Below are positions 50,390 through 58,903 of a stretch of DNA of 64,000 nucleotides, piece after piece. The notes beneath the pieces were generated by a model. The model was not told the DNA's origin, did not search any database, and saw only the letters and a list, made by a program, of their open reading frames with translations. The DNA comes from Microvirga terricola (GTDB lineage Bacteria; Pseudomonadota; Alphaproteobacteria; Rhizobiales; Beijerinckiaceae): the NCBI RefSeq assembly GCF_011777495.1, contig NZ_JAATJS010000002.1:620001-684000 (forward strand), written 5' to 3'. Positions within the stretch are counted from its first letter, which is position 1. Every line of letters starts with the position of its first letter. A program made the position numbers and the translations under genes.

Positions 50390-50527
50390 ATGCGGCGCGG
50401 CGGAGGTGGTGAAGCGGCCTGCACAACTTATGCACGCAAACGAAAGAGGTTGCCTTGACAATCAATATATCGGCGGGCTTCCTGCGGATAAGTCTTTCAG
50501 TTCGGACGAACTAGTGCAGCTGTTCTC

Positions 50528-52882
50528 ATGACCATAGCTGATCCCCTTGAAAAAGCGCTTATCGTGCAAGTTGAAGACAGCAAGACGAACTTCCTCGCGT
50601 CTCTCTTAGATAATGAGACGGCTTTGGCTTCAGAATACCGGACGCGTAATAGTGCTTTTGATTTTAAGAGTGTTCATCCCGCCGATGTAAGTACTGAGGA
50701 AGCTCGAGGCTGGGCAGTGCAACGCCCAGGAAAGCGGGCTACCAGACTTAAGCGCCGGAAAAGCCATGATAAATCGTTCGACGATAGTGTTTGGTGCTTG
50801 CTGCGCACCATGGGCTATGGAACCCTGAACGATGGTAATTTTAAAATTACCTTTACTCGTAGTGATGGCTCGATAGGTAGGAAGCAGATCGATGTCTACG
50901 CCGAGGATAGCGAAACCGCGCTTGTAATCGAGTGTAAGTCGCGAGAAGAGCGTGGGCGACGCTCTCTGCAAAAGGACATTCAAGATACCATATCGCTACA
51001 ACAATATTTCCGAGACTCCATTAACAAGCGGTTCAGGGGTAAGGAAAAGCCGAAAATTGTATGGGTCTACGCGACCAGTAATATTTTGTGGTCCGTACAG
51101 GATATTGAACGCGCTGAGTTGGGCGACATCAAGATCGTTACGGAAAACGAGCTGCAGTATTTTGATGCGTTCGTGAAGCACATGGGGCCGGCCGGGAAAT
51201 ATCAAATCCTCGGCGAGTTCCTAAAGGGCCAGAAGGTGCCGGGCCTCACAAATGTCAAACTGCCTGCGATTCGAGGTAAGATTGGCGGCGAGGTATTTTA
51301 CAGCTTCGCCACCACACCTCGGAATTTGCTGAAGATTGCGTTTATCAATCATCAGGCTCTGAATCATCCAGACGGACGTCCCGCGTATCAAAGGATGATC
51401 TCGTCGACGCGGATCAAACAAATCGGCGCCTTCATAGAGAAAGGCGGATTCTTCCCGACCAACATTTTGGTAAATTTCTCCGATGCGCCTCGCTTTGATT
51501 TGATTTCTAATAGTGAGAACACCGATCCAAACCTCAAATTCGGCTGGATCACATTGCCATCGAAATATCGTTCGGCGTGGATCATCGACGGCCAACACCG
51601 GCTATATGGATTTTCCCATCTAGATGAAAAATATCTGGATCAAAGCCTATTCGTTCTGGCCTTCGAGAGAATGTCAGTTCAGAAGGAAGCTGATCTCTTT
51701 ATAACGATCAATCACAAGCAGAAGAGTGTTCCGAAGAGCTTGCTGGTAAGCCTGCTGGCCGATATTCGATTGGGGGATAGTGACCCATCGACCGCACTAT
51801 CTGCACTCGGTTCCGCTGTCGTAAGAACATTAAATACTGACAAGGCGAGCCCGCTGGCACGGCGCTTTGCTACCCCGGGGGTGCCACCGGAGCCGAGCCA
51901 GAATCTCACGGTATCAGAAGCTGTGAACGGTTTGCGGCGATCCGGCCTAATTGGCAAAGTTGCGGGCACGATACTTGCCCCTGGGCCGCTTTCTGGTGCG
52001 ACTGATGAAGACACGGTCAAACGAGCTGCCAAAGTTCTGAATGCCTACTTTGAGGACGCTAGGGCAGCCAATTCAAAGCGTTGGGAGGCTGGTCGAGATG
52101 CATTCATAGCTGTGAACCCCGGCATACGCGCTCATCTCAGTGTGGTTGCCGAAGCTATGTCCTATCTCTCAGAACATAAATCGCTTGATTTTCCGCTTAT
52201 GGCGCCGGAAGACGTCGCAAAGCACATCACAACGTTTTGCTCACCGATCTTCACCTTCATCAAGGAAGCTTCTGACGATGAGGTGCGGAGCAAGTTCTCT
52301 CGAAAGTTCGGTGAAGGCGGCGTCAAAGAATACACCTACCACCTGATGCAAATCCTTACTGAGGCCCATAGCGATTTTGGTACAGAAGAGTTCCAACGGT
52401 GGGTTCAACAAAGTGCCTCGGAAAAAATTGATGAGGTGAACCAGTTTCTGATGAAGCTCGCTGAGCGGCTGACGAACTGTGTAATCAACACATTGAAAGA
52501 AGTTCACGGTATGCACCGGCTTCCCAGTGATGAGCCGGCGTTTTGGGAGATCGGTGTTCAGAGCGAGCGTATCCGGCGAAATGCGTTTGAAGCTCAGCAG
52601 AACGACAAGACGCGCCGAAAGGCCAAAGAAGCCTATCTCAACATTGTTGATCTAATCGAGATTGTTAAGCAACCCAACAATTGGGACCATTTTGAACATG
52701 TCTTTAAAAATCCGCGCCCTGATGAACGCGCTGGCCAAAAATACTATCTTGGATGGATCCAAACGTTTAATGAGCTTCGGAATATTGCTGCCCATAAGAA
52801 TCAGTTGAAGATTTACACGGATCAGGATCTCGAATTCGTCGAGTGGCTACGGACTGAAGTTGATCCGAAGGTCCCGAGATGA
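50528..52882 (+). CDS. DGQHR (DndB-like) protein with N-terminal nuclease-like and C-terminal HEPN-like regions
   Basis: The 784-residue protein is multi-domain. At about 85-165 there is a PD-(D/E)XK nuclease-like core: D122 in QIDVYA, then E135 and K137 in VIECKS, then a helix with QQYF. At about 245-480 lies the DGQHR family region, with the motif WIIDGQHRLYGF (DGQHR at 354-358) and ADLFITINHKQKSV (389-401); this fold is shared with DndB, which regulates DNA phosphorothioation. The C-terminus (from about 715) is helical with RNIAAH at 751-756, an RxxxxH motif as in HEPN/Swt1-type RNases. It overlaps the dam gene by 4 bases. The coding sequence is visibly AT-richer than its neighbours. Nuclease and RNase activities are inferred from motifs only. 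Confidence 0.8.
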   Translation: MTIADPLEKALIVQVEDSKTNFLASLLDNETALASEYRTRNSAFDFKSVHPADVSTEEARGWAVQRPGKRATRLKRRKSHDKSFDDSVWCLLRTMGYGTLNDGNFKITFTRSDGSIGRKQIDVYAEDSETALVIECKSREERGRRSLQKDIQDTISLQQYFRDSINKRFRGKEKPKIVWVYATSNILWSVQDIERAELGDIKIVTENELQYFDAFVKHMGPAGKYQILGEFLKGQKVPGLTNVKLPAIRGKIGGEVFYSFATTPRNLLKIAFINHQALNHPDGRPAYQRMISSTRIKQIGAFIEKGGFFPTNILVNFSDAPRFDLISNSENTDPNLKFGWITLPSKYRSAWIIDGQHRLYGFSHLDEKYLDQSLFVLAFERMSVQKEADLFITINHKQKSVPKSLLVSLLADIRLGDSDPSTALSALGSAVVRTLNTDKASPLARRFATPGVPPEPSQNLTVSEAVNGLRRSGLIGKVAGTILAPGPLSGATDEDTVKRAAKVLNAYFEDARAANSKRWEAGRDAFIAVNPGIRAHLSVVAEAMSYLSEHKSLDFPLMAPEDVAKHITTFCSPIFTFIKEASDDEVRSKFSRKFGEGGVKEYTYHLMQILTEAHSDFGTEEFQRWVQQSASEKIDEVNQFLMKLAERLTNCVINTLKEVHGMHRLPSDEPAFWEIGVQSERIRRNAFEAQQNDKTRRKAKEAYLNIVDLIEIVKQPNNWDHFEHVFKNPRPDERAGQKYYLGWIQTFNELRNIAAHKNQLKIYTDQDLEFVEWLRTEVDPKVPR

Positions 52883-53685
52883 CGAGGCAGGCGCTCAAGC
52901 CATTCCTAAAATGGGCGGGCGGAAAACGCTGGCTGTTCGAAACCGGCCAGTTCACGCTTCCGACCGTCACAGGTAGATATATAGAACCGTTTCTAGGTGG
53001 CGGAGCGGTATTCTTTGCGAATCGGCCTAAAAAAGCGATTCTCAGCGACTCGAATGACCGGTTGATCGAGCTTTTTGTAGTGATTCGGGACGAACTGAAA
53101 GAGTTCGAAGCGTTGCTACGAAAACATGCCAATTCACATTCGAAAGAATATTATTATGAGATGCGCTCGAAAAGGCTTAGAAAACCAACAGCCCGCGCAG
53201 CGCAATTCCTTTATCTCAACCGTACATGTTGGAACGGTCTTTATCGAGAAAACCTGAAAGGGCAGTTCAATGTCCCGATCGGTACAAAGCAAACGGTAAT
53301 TTTTGATACAGACGATTTTTCGGCTTGGTCGAAGGCGCTGCAGGGAGCGCGTGTAGAGCATCGTGATTTCGAGGTCGCGATCGACGAAGCCAGGGAAGGG
53401 GACTTTATATTCGTTGATCCACCTTACACCGTTCGACACAATATGAATGGCTTCGTAAAGTATAATCAAAAAATATTTGCCTGGTGCGATCAGGTTCGCT
53501 TGCGCAACGCGCTCCAGCGTGCGTCCGAGCGAGGCGCCTCATTCGCCATGACAAATGCAGATCACGAGAGCATTAAAGATCTGTATGCCGGTTTTGGGTA
53601 TCAACGGCAGCTTGGGCGTCATAGCGTGATTGCCGGCCAGTCCGTTCACCGCGCCTATTCGACGGAATTACTCATCACGGGGTGA
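52879..53685 (+). CDS. Dam-family DNA adenine N6-methyltransferase
   Basis: A 268-residue alpha-class N6-adenine methylase: FLKWAGGK at 9-16, SAM-binding EPFLGGGAVFF at 36-46, the Dam-family block LNRTCWNGLYRENLKGQFNVP (113-133) and the catalytic DPPY at 180-183. Its start overlaps the DGQHR gene stop (ATGA), indicating translational coupling. The recognition site cannot be read from sequence; GATC is only the family's commonest target. Base composition matches the preceding gene, not the flanks. Probable role: host modification protecting DNA from the partner, or epigenetic control. Confidence 0.92.
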   Translation: MTRQALKPFLKWAGGKRWLFETGQFTLPTVTGRYIEPFLGGGAVFFANRPKKAILSDSNDRLIELFVVIRDELKEFEALLRKHANSHSKEYYYEMRSKRLRKPTARAAQFLYLNRTCWNGLYRENLKGQFNVPIGTKQTVIFDTDDFSAWSKALQGARVEHRDFEVAIDEAREGDFIFVDPPYTVRHNMNGFVKYNQKIFAWCDQVRLRNALQRASERGASFAMTNADHESIKDLYAGFGYQRQLGRHSVIAGQSVHRAYSTELLITG

Positions 53686-53944
53686 TTTCGAGCCCAAACT
53701 AACTCACTGACTTGACTCTTGATTGGCTTGTCAGCCTCCCCCCACCCATTGACCCATCGCCCCTTTCACGTGTTATCTCGATGCCGGAGCCGGGCGCACC
53801 CGGTTCTGGGGCTTAAGAACCCCACTCAGAGCGGCCGGCATCGGCCGTCAATGATGCCTTCCTTGCCTTATGGCCGGAGAGGCGATGGCGCATGTCCAGG
53901 GCGAAAGCCTAAAGGTCATCGCGGCCGTCTCTGGGCGGTTTCTT
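53686..53944. other. Spacer between the dam gene and the XRE leader
   Basis: No gene is supported here. Composition returns to GC-rich. Two small inverted repeats are visible: GGGG-CTTAAGAA-CCCC (about 53807-53822) and CGGCCG-GCAT-CGGCCG (53832-53847). Neither has a T run. No att-like duplication of the left flank was recognised. Confidence 0.35.
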
Positions 53945-53997
53945 AACTCCCCGACCACCAGCGCCGCTGGTGGTCGATCACCGCCACAGGGGGAGTT
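53945..53997 (+). promoter_or_regulatory. Leader hairpin occluding the Shine-Dalgarno of the XRE gene
   Basis: An 11-bp perfect stem CGACCACCAGC (53952-53962) / GCTGGTGGTCG (53966-53976) with loop GCC is flanked by AACTCCC (53945-53951) and GGGAGTT (53991-53997), which can close an outer stem. The right outer arm contains the Shine-Dalgarno AGGGGGAG (53988-53995) of the XRE gene at 54003. Folding would hide the ribosome-binding site, so translational control is plausible. Confidence 0.5.
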
Positions 53998-54002
53998 TTT
54001 CA

Positions 54003-54374
54003 ATGAGCAAAGCGCACTTTCCGGCCAAAGTCCCAAGCAGCGCCGACCGGCGCATCGGCCAGCGCATCCGCTTGCGTCGGCTGGACCTCGGGATGAGCCA
54101 GGAGAGGCTGGCGGAGACGTTGGGGCTCACCTTTCAGCAGGTGCAAAAATACGAGAACGGCAAGAACCGCGTCAGCGCGGGCCGGTTGCAGGAGATCGCG
54201 CGGGCGCTCGGTGTGTCGGTGACATTCTTCTATGACGACGAGGACTTGCCACCGATCGGGCAGGGGACGCCGTACAGCGTCTCGCTGCTCAGGGCCTTCG
54301 GCGCCATCGCGCATCCCGACCTGCGCCGGCAGGCGCTGGCGGTCGTGCAGGCGATTGCCGGGGTGAAGGCGTAA
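54003..54374 (+). CDS. XRE-family helix-turn-helix regulator
   Basis: The 123-residue protein has a classical HTH_3 domain at about 18-75: RIGQRIRLRRLDLGMSQERLAE, then LTFQQVQKYENGKNRVSAGRLQ. The tail (76-123) is short and helical. It resembles the many single-domain XRE regulators of Hyphomicrobiales. The start at 54003 follows AGGGGGAG at 7-base spacing, and an upstream frame from 53970 is excluded by that. Targets are unknown; it lies downstream of the DGQHR-dam island, but its composition matches the core genome. Confidence 0.9.
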   Translation: MSKAHFPAKVPSSADRRIGQRIRLRRLDLGMSQERLAETLGLTFQQVQKYENGKNRVSAGRLQEIARALGVSVTFFYDDEDLPPIGQGTPYSVSLLRAFGAIAHPDLRRQALAVVQAIAGVKA

Positions 54375-54383
54375 AGCGCCGTC

Positions 54384-54860
54384 TCAGTCCAAAACCGGGA
54401 TCGGCCCTGCCGACTTGATGCTCGACAGGACGAAGCTTGAGCGCACATCCGCCACGCCGGGCAGGGTGAGCAGGCGGTTCATGGTGAATTCGCCAAAGCT
54501 TTCGATGTCCTTCGCGACCGCGTGGACGATCAGGTCCACCTCGCCCGCGAGCGCGTGGCAGGCGATGACCTCCTCATAATCCTTCAGCCGCTCCACCAGC
54601 CGCGTGCGCCAGCCGGGCTCCGATTGCTCGAGCTTGATGAACACGAAAGCCTCCACCTCAAAGCCGAGGGCCTTGCGGTTCACCACCGCGCGGTAGCCTT
54701 CGATGATCCTGTCCTCTTCCAGCGTTTTCAGTCGCCTGAGACACGGCGAGGCGGCAAGGCCGACTTTCTCGGCGAGCGCCGCATTGGTGATGCGCCCGTC
54801 GCTTTGGAGAATGCGCAGGATACGGCGGTCGGAGGGGGAGAGGGGGCGTTTCATCGGCAT
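54384..54860 (-). CDS. Lrp/AsnC-family transcriptional regulator
   Basis: The 158-residue protein has the N-terminal winged HTH (SDRRILRILQSDGRITNAALAEKVGLAASPCLRRLKTLEE, about 8-47) and the C-terminal RAM ligand domain (VEAFVFIKLEQSEPGW on). Members sense amino acids. It is divergent from phhA across 110 bases, a common arrangement in which it controls phenylalanine degradation. Confidence 0.92.
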   Translation of the reverse strand: MPMKRPLSPSDRRILRILQSDGRITNAALAEKVGLAASPCLRRLKTLEEDRIIEGYRAVVNRKALGFEVEAFVFIKLEQSEPGWRTRLVERLKDYEEVIACHALAGEVDLIVHAVAKDIESFGEFTMNRLLTLPGVADVRSSFVLSSIKSAGPIPVLD

Positions 54861-54970
54861 GCTCGCAAAACGGGTCAGATGATGACCTATCGGAGCTTAA
54901 TCCGGTTTCAATCCGGCGAACAATGACCTTCCTGGGGTGATATTCTGCGGCAAAAGCGGAGGAAGAACCC

Positions 54971-55828
54971 ATGAACAGCGCCACCGGCAGCAACGATCCT
55001 CGCGACTATCTCGTCCCGCAAGGCTTCGAGGCCTACACCGACACCGATCATGCCACCTGGCGCACGCTCGCGACGCGCCAGCGGGAGATTCTGAAGGGCC
55101 GCATCGCGGATCAGTTTCTGGAGGGGCTCGACCGACTCGGCATCGGCGAGACAGGCATTCCCGACTTCCGCGTCATGAACGAGCGGCTGCGGGCCGCGAC
55201 GGGCTGGGAGGTGGTAGCGGTGCCGGGGCTCATCCCCGATCTCGCCTTCTTCCGCCTTCTCGCTGACCGCAAGTTTCCGGCGGGCTTCTGGATCCGCAAG
55301 CCCGAGCAGATCGACTACATCGAGGAGCCGGACGTCTTCCACGACGTGTTCGGGCACGTGCCGCTGATCATGCAGCCGGTTTATGCCGACTATCTCGAAG
55401 CCTACGGCAAGGCGGGCCTCGTCGCCGCCGAGCACGGGGCCTTGAAGCGCCTCGCGCGGCTTTACTGGTACACGGTGGAATTCGGGCTGGCGCAGACGCC
55501 TCAGGGTCTGCGCATCGTCGGCGCGGGCATTGCGTCATCGCCGTCCGAGACGGTCTTTTCGCTGGACAGCGCTTCGCCCAACCGGATCGGATTCGACCTC
55601 GCCCGCGTCATGCGCACGCTCTACCGGATCGACGACTTTCAGGAGACCTATTTCGTTCTCGATGGAATCGACGCCTGGCCGAGCCTCGATCTCGACCGGC
55701 TCATCCCGCTGTGGAAGGAATTGGAGGGGCAAGAGGACATCAAGCCCGGCGATCTGCAGCCCGAGGACCGCATTTTGACCAAGGGCGACGGCAGCTATCA
55801 CCGTGCCAAACCAAAATCCGCCGCGTGA
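54971..55828 (+). CDS. phhA: Phenylalanine 4-monooxygenase
   Basis: PhhA hydroxylates phenylalanine to tyrosine with tetrahydropterin and Fe(II). The 285-residue bacterial-size enzyme has the iron ligands H124 and H129 in DVFHDVFGHVP and E170 in YWYTVEFGL. The Shine-Dalgarno GGAGGAAG precedes the ATG. Direct repeats AATCCGG-TTTC-AATCCGG lie about 60 bases upstream between it and the divergent Lrp gene, a possible operator. No pterin carbinolamine dehydratase gene is adjacent. Confidence 0.95.
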   Translation: MNSATGSNDPRDYLVPQGFEAYTDTDHATWRTLATRQREILKGRIADQFLEGLDRLGIGETGIPDFRVMNERLRAATGWEVVAVPGLIPDLAFFRLLADRKFPAGFWIRKPEQIDYIEEPDVFHDVFGHVPLIMQPVYADYLEAYGKAGLVAAEHGALKRLARLYWYTVEFGLAQTPQGLRIVGAGIASSPSETVFSLDSASPNRIGFDLARVMRTLYRIDDFQETYFVLDGIDAWPSLDLDRLIPLWKELEGQEDIKPGDLQPEDRILTKGDGSYHRAKPKSAA

Positions 55829-55952
55829 GCGAAAAAACCGTCGCAAGAGGGTAGACAGAGGCCACAGGGTTTGTTACACGCACGGCCTCTTCAGCGGGAA
55901 CCAAGCCGTTGAGCGAAATAAAGTGTCTTTCACCAGACACTTAGAAGTAAGT

Positions 55953-56028
<76 letters not shown>

Positions 56029-56179
56029 CTTATTTCCCAAGAAATTAAAACAGTTGCGGGCAGGCCGGGTTTTCGTGAGAGCGAACGGTCATGGTTCGTG
56101 TCGCCGCCGAGCGGCTATGCAGGCGTCAACGGCGGCGCATCCGTGTCTTGCTTTTCTCTCGGACCGCAACTGCTCCTGT

Positions 56180-56211
56180 CGATGCCGCCGACTCGAAAGT
56201 TGGCGGCATCG
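56180..56211. other. Strong intergenic hairpin after tRNA-Lys
   Basis: CGATGCCGCC (56180-56189) and GGCGGCATCG (56202-56211) form a perfect 10-bp stem, which extends by GACT/AGTT (one G-U) to 14 bp closed by the tetraloop CGAA. There is no T run on either strand. It lies between tRNA-Lys and the convergent SRPBCC gene end. A role as bidirectional transcript end is possible. Confidence 0.4.
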
Positions 56212-56273
56212 TAAACGATGGCATGGGCTGGCATGGGAGCGCCCCACGACGCCCGAGCGACCGGATCAGCTTT

Positions 56274-56756
56274 TCAGGCGGCCGCGGCCGCAGTAAGCTC
56301 CTTTGCGAGCTGTTCCAAGAGCCACTTGCTCCCTTCTGCACGCCCTTCGATGTTTCCGTCGAGATAAGCTCCCTGTTCGGTTAGGACGAGACGGGTTCGC
56401 CCTTCGCCTTCGGCATGAAACTCGGTGGTCAGGAGGGACGATGATAGCGGCGCACCATCCACGGTCATGGAGTAGGCGATAATGACGCGGTCATTCTCCT
56501 GAACGTCGAGAAACGTCGTGTCGTTGGTTAAAACAGTTTCGGCTCCGGGCGGGCTGAATTTGCTAGACTCCGTAGCCCCGGATCGTGCCTGTTCCGCCGG
56601 CCGATATTCATGAACGGTCCAGCCATTCGATCGGATCAACCAACGATGGCGCGCTTCTGCTTCGGTGTAGGCTGAAAACACTCGTGAAAGCGGGGCATCA
56701 TAGACACGTTCAAGCGTGAAACTTCCATGGGTGATCTTTGCCAGGGTCATTTTCAT
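56274..56756 (-). CDS. SRPBCC (AHSA1/START-like) family protein
   Basis: A 160-residue activator-of-Hsp90-homologue-1-like protein: GSFTLERVYDAPLSRVFSAYTEAEARHRWL near the start is typical, and the helix-grip fold ends with an amphipathic helix (GSKWLLEQLAKELTAAAA). It may bind a hydrophobic ligand; its function is unknown. It overlaps the upstream ArsR gene by 4 bases. ArsR-SRPBCC pairs are widespread, and the ArsR probably controls both. Confidence 0.9.
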   Translation of the reverse strand: MKMTLAKITHGSFTLERVYDAPLSRVFSAYTEAEARHRWLIRSNGWTVHEYRPAEQARSGATESSKFSPPGAETVLTNDTTFLDVQENDRVIIAYSMTVDGAPLSSSLLTTEFHAEGEGRTRLVLTEQGAYLDGNIEGRAEGSKWLLEQLAKELTAAAAA

Positions 56757-57097
56757 TTCTCCTTGGATGTTATTTCAGTCTCATCGAGATACGCCGCCAG
56801 GTGATCCAGCTTGCGTTCCCATTGCGTGCGTTGAGCAGCAGCCCAACTCTCCAAGTCCTTCAGAGCACCCGGCTTCAGCGTGACAGTCCGAACGCGCCCG
56901 ATCTTTTGCGTTTCGATCAGCCTCGCGGTTTCGAGAATCGCAAGATGCTGCATGACGGCCGGCAACGACATGGGAGTGACGGTCGCCAAGCTGCTGACAG
57001 AGGCCGGGCCGGTGGCGAGCCGTTCAACGATGGCACGTCTGGCAGGCTCGGAGAGTGCGTGGAGCAGGGTGTCTATTGGCTTCAGATAGTTAGGCAT
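56753..57097 (-). CDS. ArsR-family winged-helix repressor
   Basis: The 114-residue protein has the ArsR HTH (LHALSEPARRAIVERLATGPASVSSLA, then MSLPAVMQHLAILE). It lacks the Cys motif of metal sensors, which fits the SRPBCC-linked subfamily. The gene is translationally coupled to the SRPBCC gene. Palindromes just upstream are candidate autoregulatory operators. Confidence 0.9.
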   Translation of the reverse strand: MPNYLKPIDTLLHALSEPARRAIVERLATGPASVSSLATVTPMSLPAVMQHLAILETARLIETQKIGRVRTVTLKPGALKDLESWAAAQRTQWERKLDHLAAYLDETEITSKEK

Positions 57098-57137
57098 GCG
57101 CTTAACTAATAAGCCGTCGTCCTTGCTGTCAACAAAA

Positions 57138-57157
57138 ACTTAGGTGCCGGCCTAAGT
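57138..57157. promoter_or_regulatory. Candidate ArsR operator palindrome
   Basis: ACTTAGG-TGCCGG-CCTAAGT is a perfect 7-bp inverted repeat, 41 bases upstream of the arsR start. A second, shorter one (GCTTA-ACTAA-TAAGC, 57100-57114) abuts the start codon. ArsR dimers commonly bind such sites to repress their own operon. Confidence 0.45.
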
Positions 57158-57353
57158 AATGATGATCTCCCAGCGGCCGGGCTCACCGACGCCCATCCGA
57201 ATTCCTGGCTTGAGTATAATTTTAAGGTTTCTAACGCTACGGAATGTGAAGCAATTGGATTCGCTCGTTGCAGGAAGTCTGCGAAGAGGCGTTCCAATAT
57301 TACGCAGATGCTGAATAAGACCGACTGCCCGGTCCACAGCCGATAGGCCCATC

Positions 57354-58835
57354 ATGCAGCATTCCAACGACGCCCGTTTCCCTCATCCCGCGCTGAACGA
57401 GGACGCTGAGATGTTCGACCTCGCTCCCGTCTCGCTCTGGCTGGAGGATTACAGCGGCCTGAAAAGCCTTTTTGCGGAATGGCGCGCGGCGGGCGTGGCG
57501 TCGCTTCGGGATTTCCTGAACGAGGATCCGGCGCGGGTGCAGGCTTGCTCGGATCGTATCCGCGTCATCAAGGTCAACCAGAAGACGCTCTCGCTCTTCG
57601 AGGCGGAGGACGTCTCGCATCTCGTGGAAAATCTCGGGCAGATTTTCCGCAACGACATGCTCAAGACCCATATCGAGGAGCTGGTCCAGCTCTGGAACGG
57701 CGAGACCGAGTTCTTCAGTAACACCGTCAATTACACGCTCTCGGGCCAGCGGCTCGATATCCAGCTCAAAGGCACCATTCTGCCGGGCTACGAGCAGGGC
57801 TGGGACCGGGTTCTCGTCGCCATCGAGGATGTGACGGATCGCGAGACGGCGCGGCGCAAGCTGTCCGTCAGCGAGGAGTACGCGCGCGGATTGTTCGAGC
57901 ATTCTCCGGTCTCGCTATGGGTTGAGGATTTCAGCAGCGTCAAGCGGCTGCTCGAGGAGGTGCGCGCCAAGGGAATTATCGACTTTCGCGTCTTTACGGA
58001 TGTGCATCCCGAATTCGTCGAACGGTGCATGAGCGAAATCCGTGTCATCGACGTCAACAAGCACACGCTCGAACTCTTTGCCGCGCCCGACAAGCCGACC
58101 CTGCTGCGTCAGCTAGGTGACGTGTTCCGCGACGACATGCGAGAGCCTTTCCGAGAGCAGCTGATCGATCTGTGGCAGGGAAAGATTTTTCAGCAGCGGG
58201 AAGTCGTCAATTACTCGCTCGATGGCAACGAACTCTATCTCCACATGCAGTTCTCCGTGCTGCCCGGATATGAGCGTGATTGGTCGTTGGTCCAAGTCGG
58301 TCTGACCGACATCACCGCTCGCAAAAAGGCTGAGGCCTATCTGGAATATCTCGGCAAGCACGATGTTCTGACGAAGCTCTATAACCGCTCCTTCTACGCC
58401 GATGAATTGAACCGTCTGGAACGCAAAGGGCCGTTCCCGGTGACGGTCATCGTAATCGACCTCAACGGCCTCAAAGCCGCGAACGACCAGTTGGGCCATG
58501 CGGCCGGAGACGCTCTGCTGCGCCGCGCGGGCGAGGTCCTGAACGGCGCGGTGGAAAAGCCCGCTTACGCCGCGCGTATCGGCGGCGACGAGTTCGCGGT
58601 GCTCCTGCCCGGAACCGACGAGCGGGAAGGTCTCGTCATGATGGAAAGCATCGAGCAGCTGGTGGAGATCAACAACCAGTTCTATTCCGGCCTGGCGCTC
58701 AGTCTCTCGATGGGAGCGGCGACCAGCCAGCCGGGAGAGCGGCTCGAGGCGGTCGTGAAGCGGGCGGACATGCTGATGTATGAAGCGAAGCGCGCTTACT
58801 ACGCTGCGACGAACGACAGGCGTTCTAATCCCTGA
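57354..58835 (+). CDS. Diguanylate cyclase with tandem PAS-like domains
   Basis: The 493-residue soluble protein has two homologous PAS-like domains (about 21-165 and 181-325). Both open PVSLW-ED-S--K and share RVI-VN--TL-LF and LPGYE--W, so they arose by internal duplication. A GGDEF domain follows (332-485) with the active-site motif GGDEF at 410-414. No RxxD inhibitory site is present in the expected place (EKPAYAARIGGDEF), unlike the cyclase at 14.6-16.3 kb. There is no membrane helix or EAL domain. The sensed signal is unknown. Confidence 0.9.
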   Translation: MQHSNDARFPHPALNEDAEMFDLAPVSLWLEDYSGLKSLFAEWRAAGVASLRDFLNEDPARVQACSDRIRVIKVNQKTLSLFEAEDVSHLVENLGQIFRNDMLKTHIEELVQLWNGETEFFSNTVNYTLSGQRLDIQLKGTILPGYEQGWDRVLVAIEDVTDRETARRKLSVSEEYARGLFEHSPVSLWVEDFSSVKRLLEEVRAKGIIDFRVFTDVHPEFVERCMSEIRVIDVNKHTLELFAAPDKPTLLRQLGDVFRDDMREPFREQLIDLWQGKIFQQREVVNYSLDGNELYLHMQFSVLPGYERDWSLVQVGLTDITARKKAEAYLEYLGKHDVLTKLYNRSFYADELNRLERKGPFPVTVIVIDLNGLKAANDQLGHAAGDALLRRAGEVLNGAVEKPAYAARIGGDEFAVLLPGTDEREGLVMMESIEQLVEINNQFYSGLALSLSMGAATSQPGERLEAVVKRADMLMYEAKRAYYAATNDRRSNP

Positions 58836-58903
58836 TCCCCGGGAATGTCGCGTCATGACCGCGATGGGACCGTCGCGGTCGGAACAAGACGATTTGCCGT
58901 GGC

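Noticed and set aside
49811-54002. Prophage or integrative element around the DGQHR-dam genes
   Set aside because: No integrase, transposase, structural phage gene or flanking direct repeat was seen, and tRNA-Lys is 2.3 kb away. Horizontal origin is suggested only by base composition.
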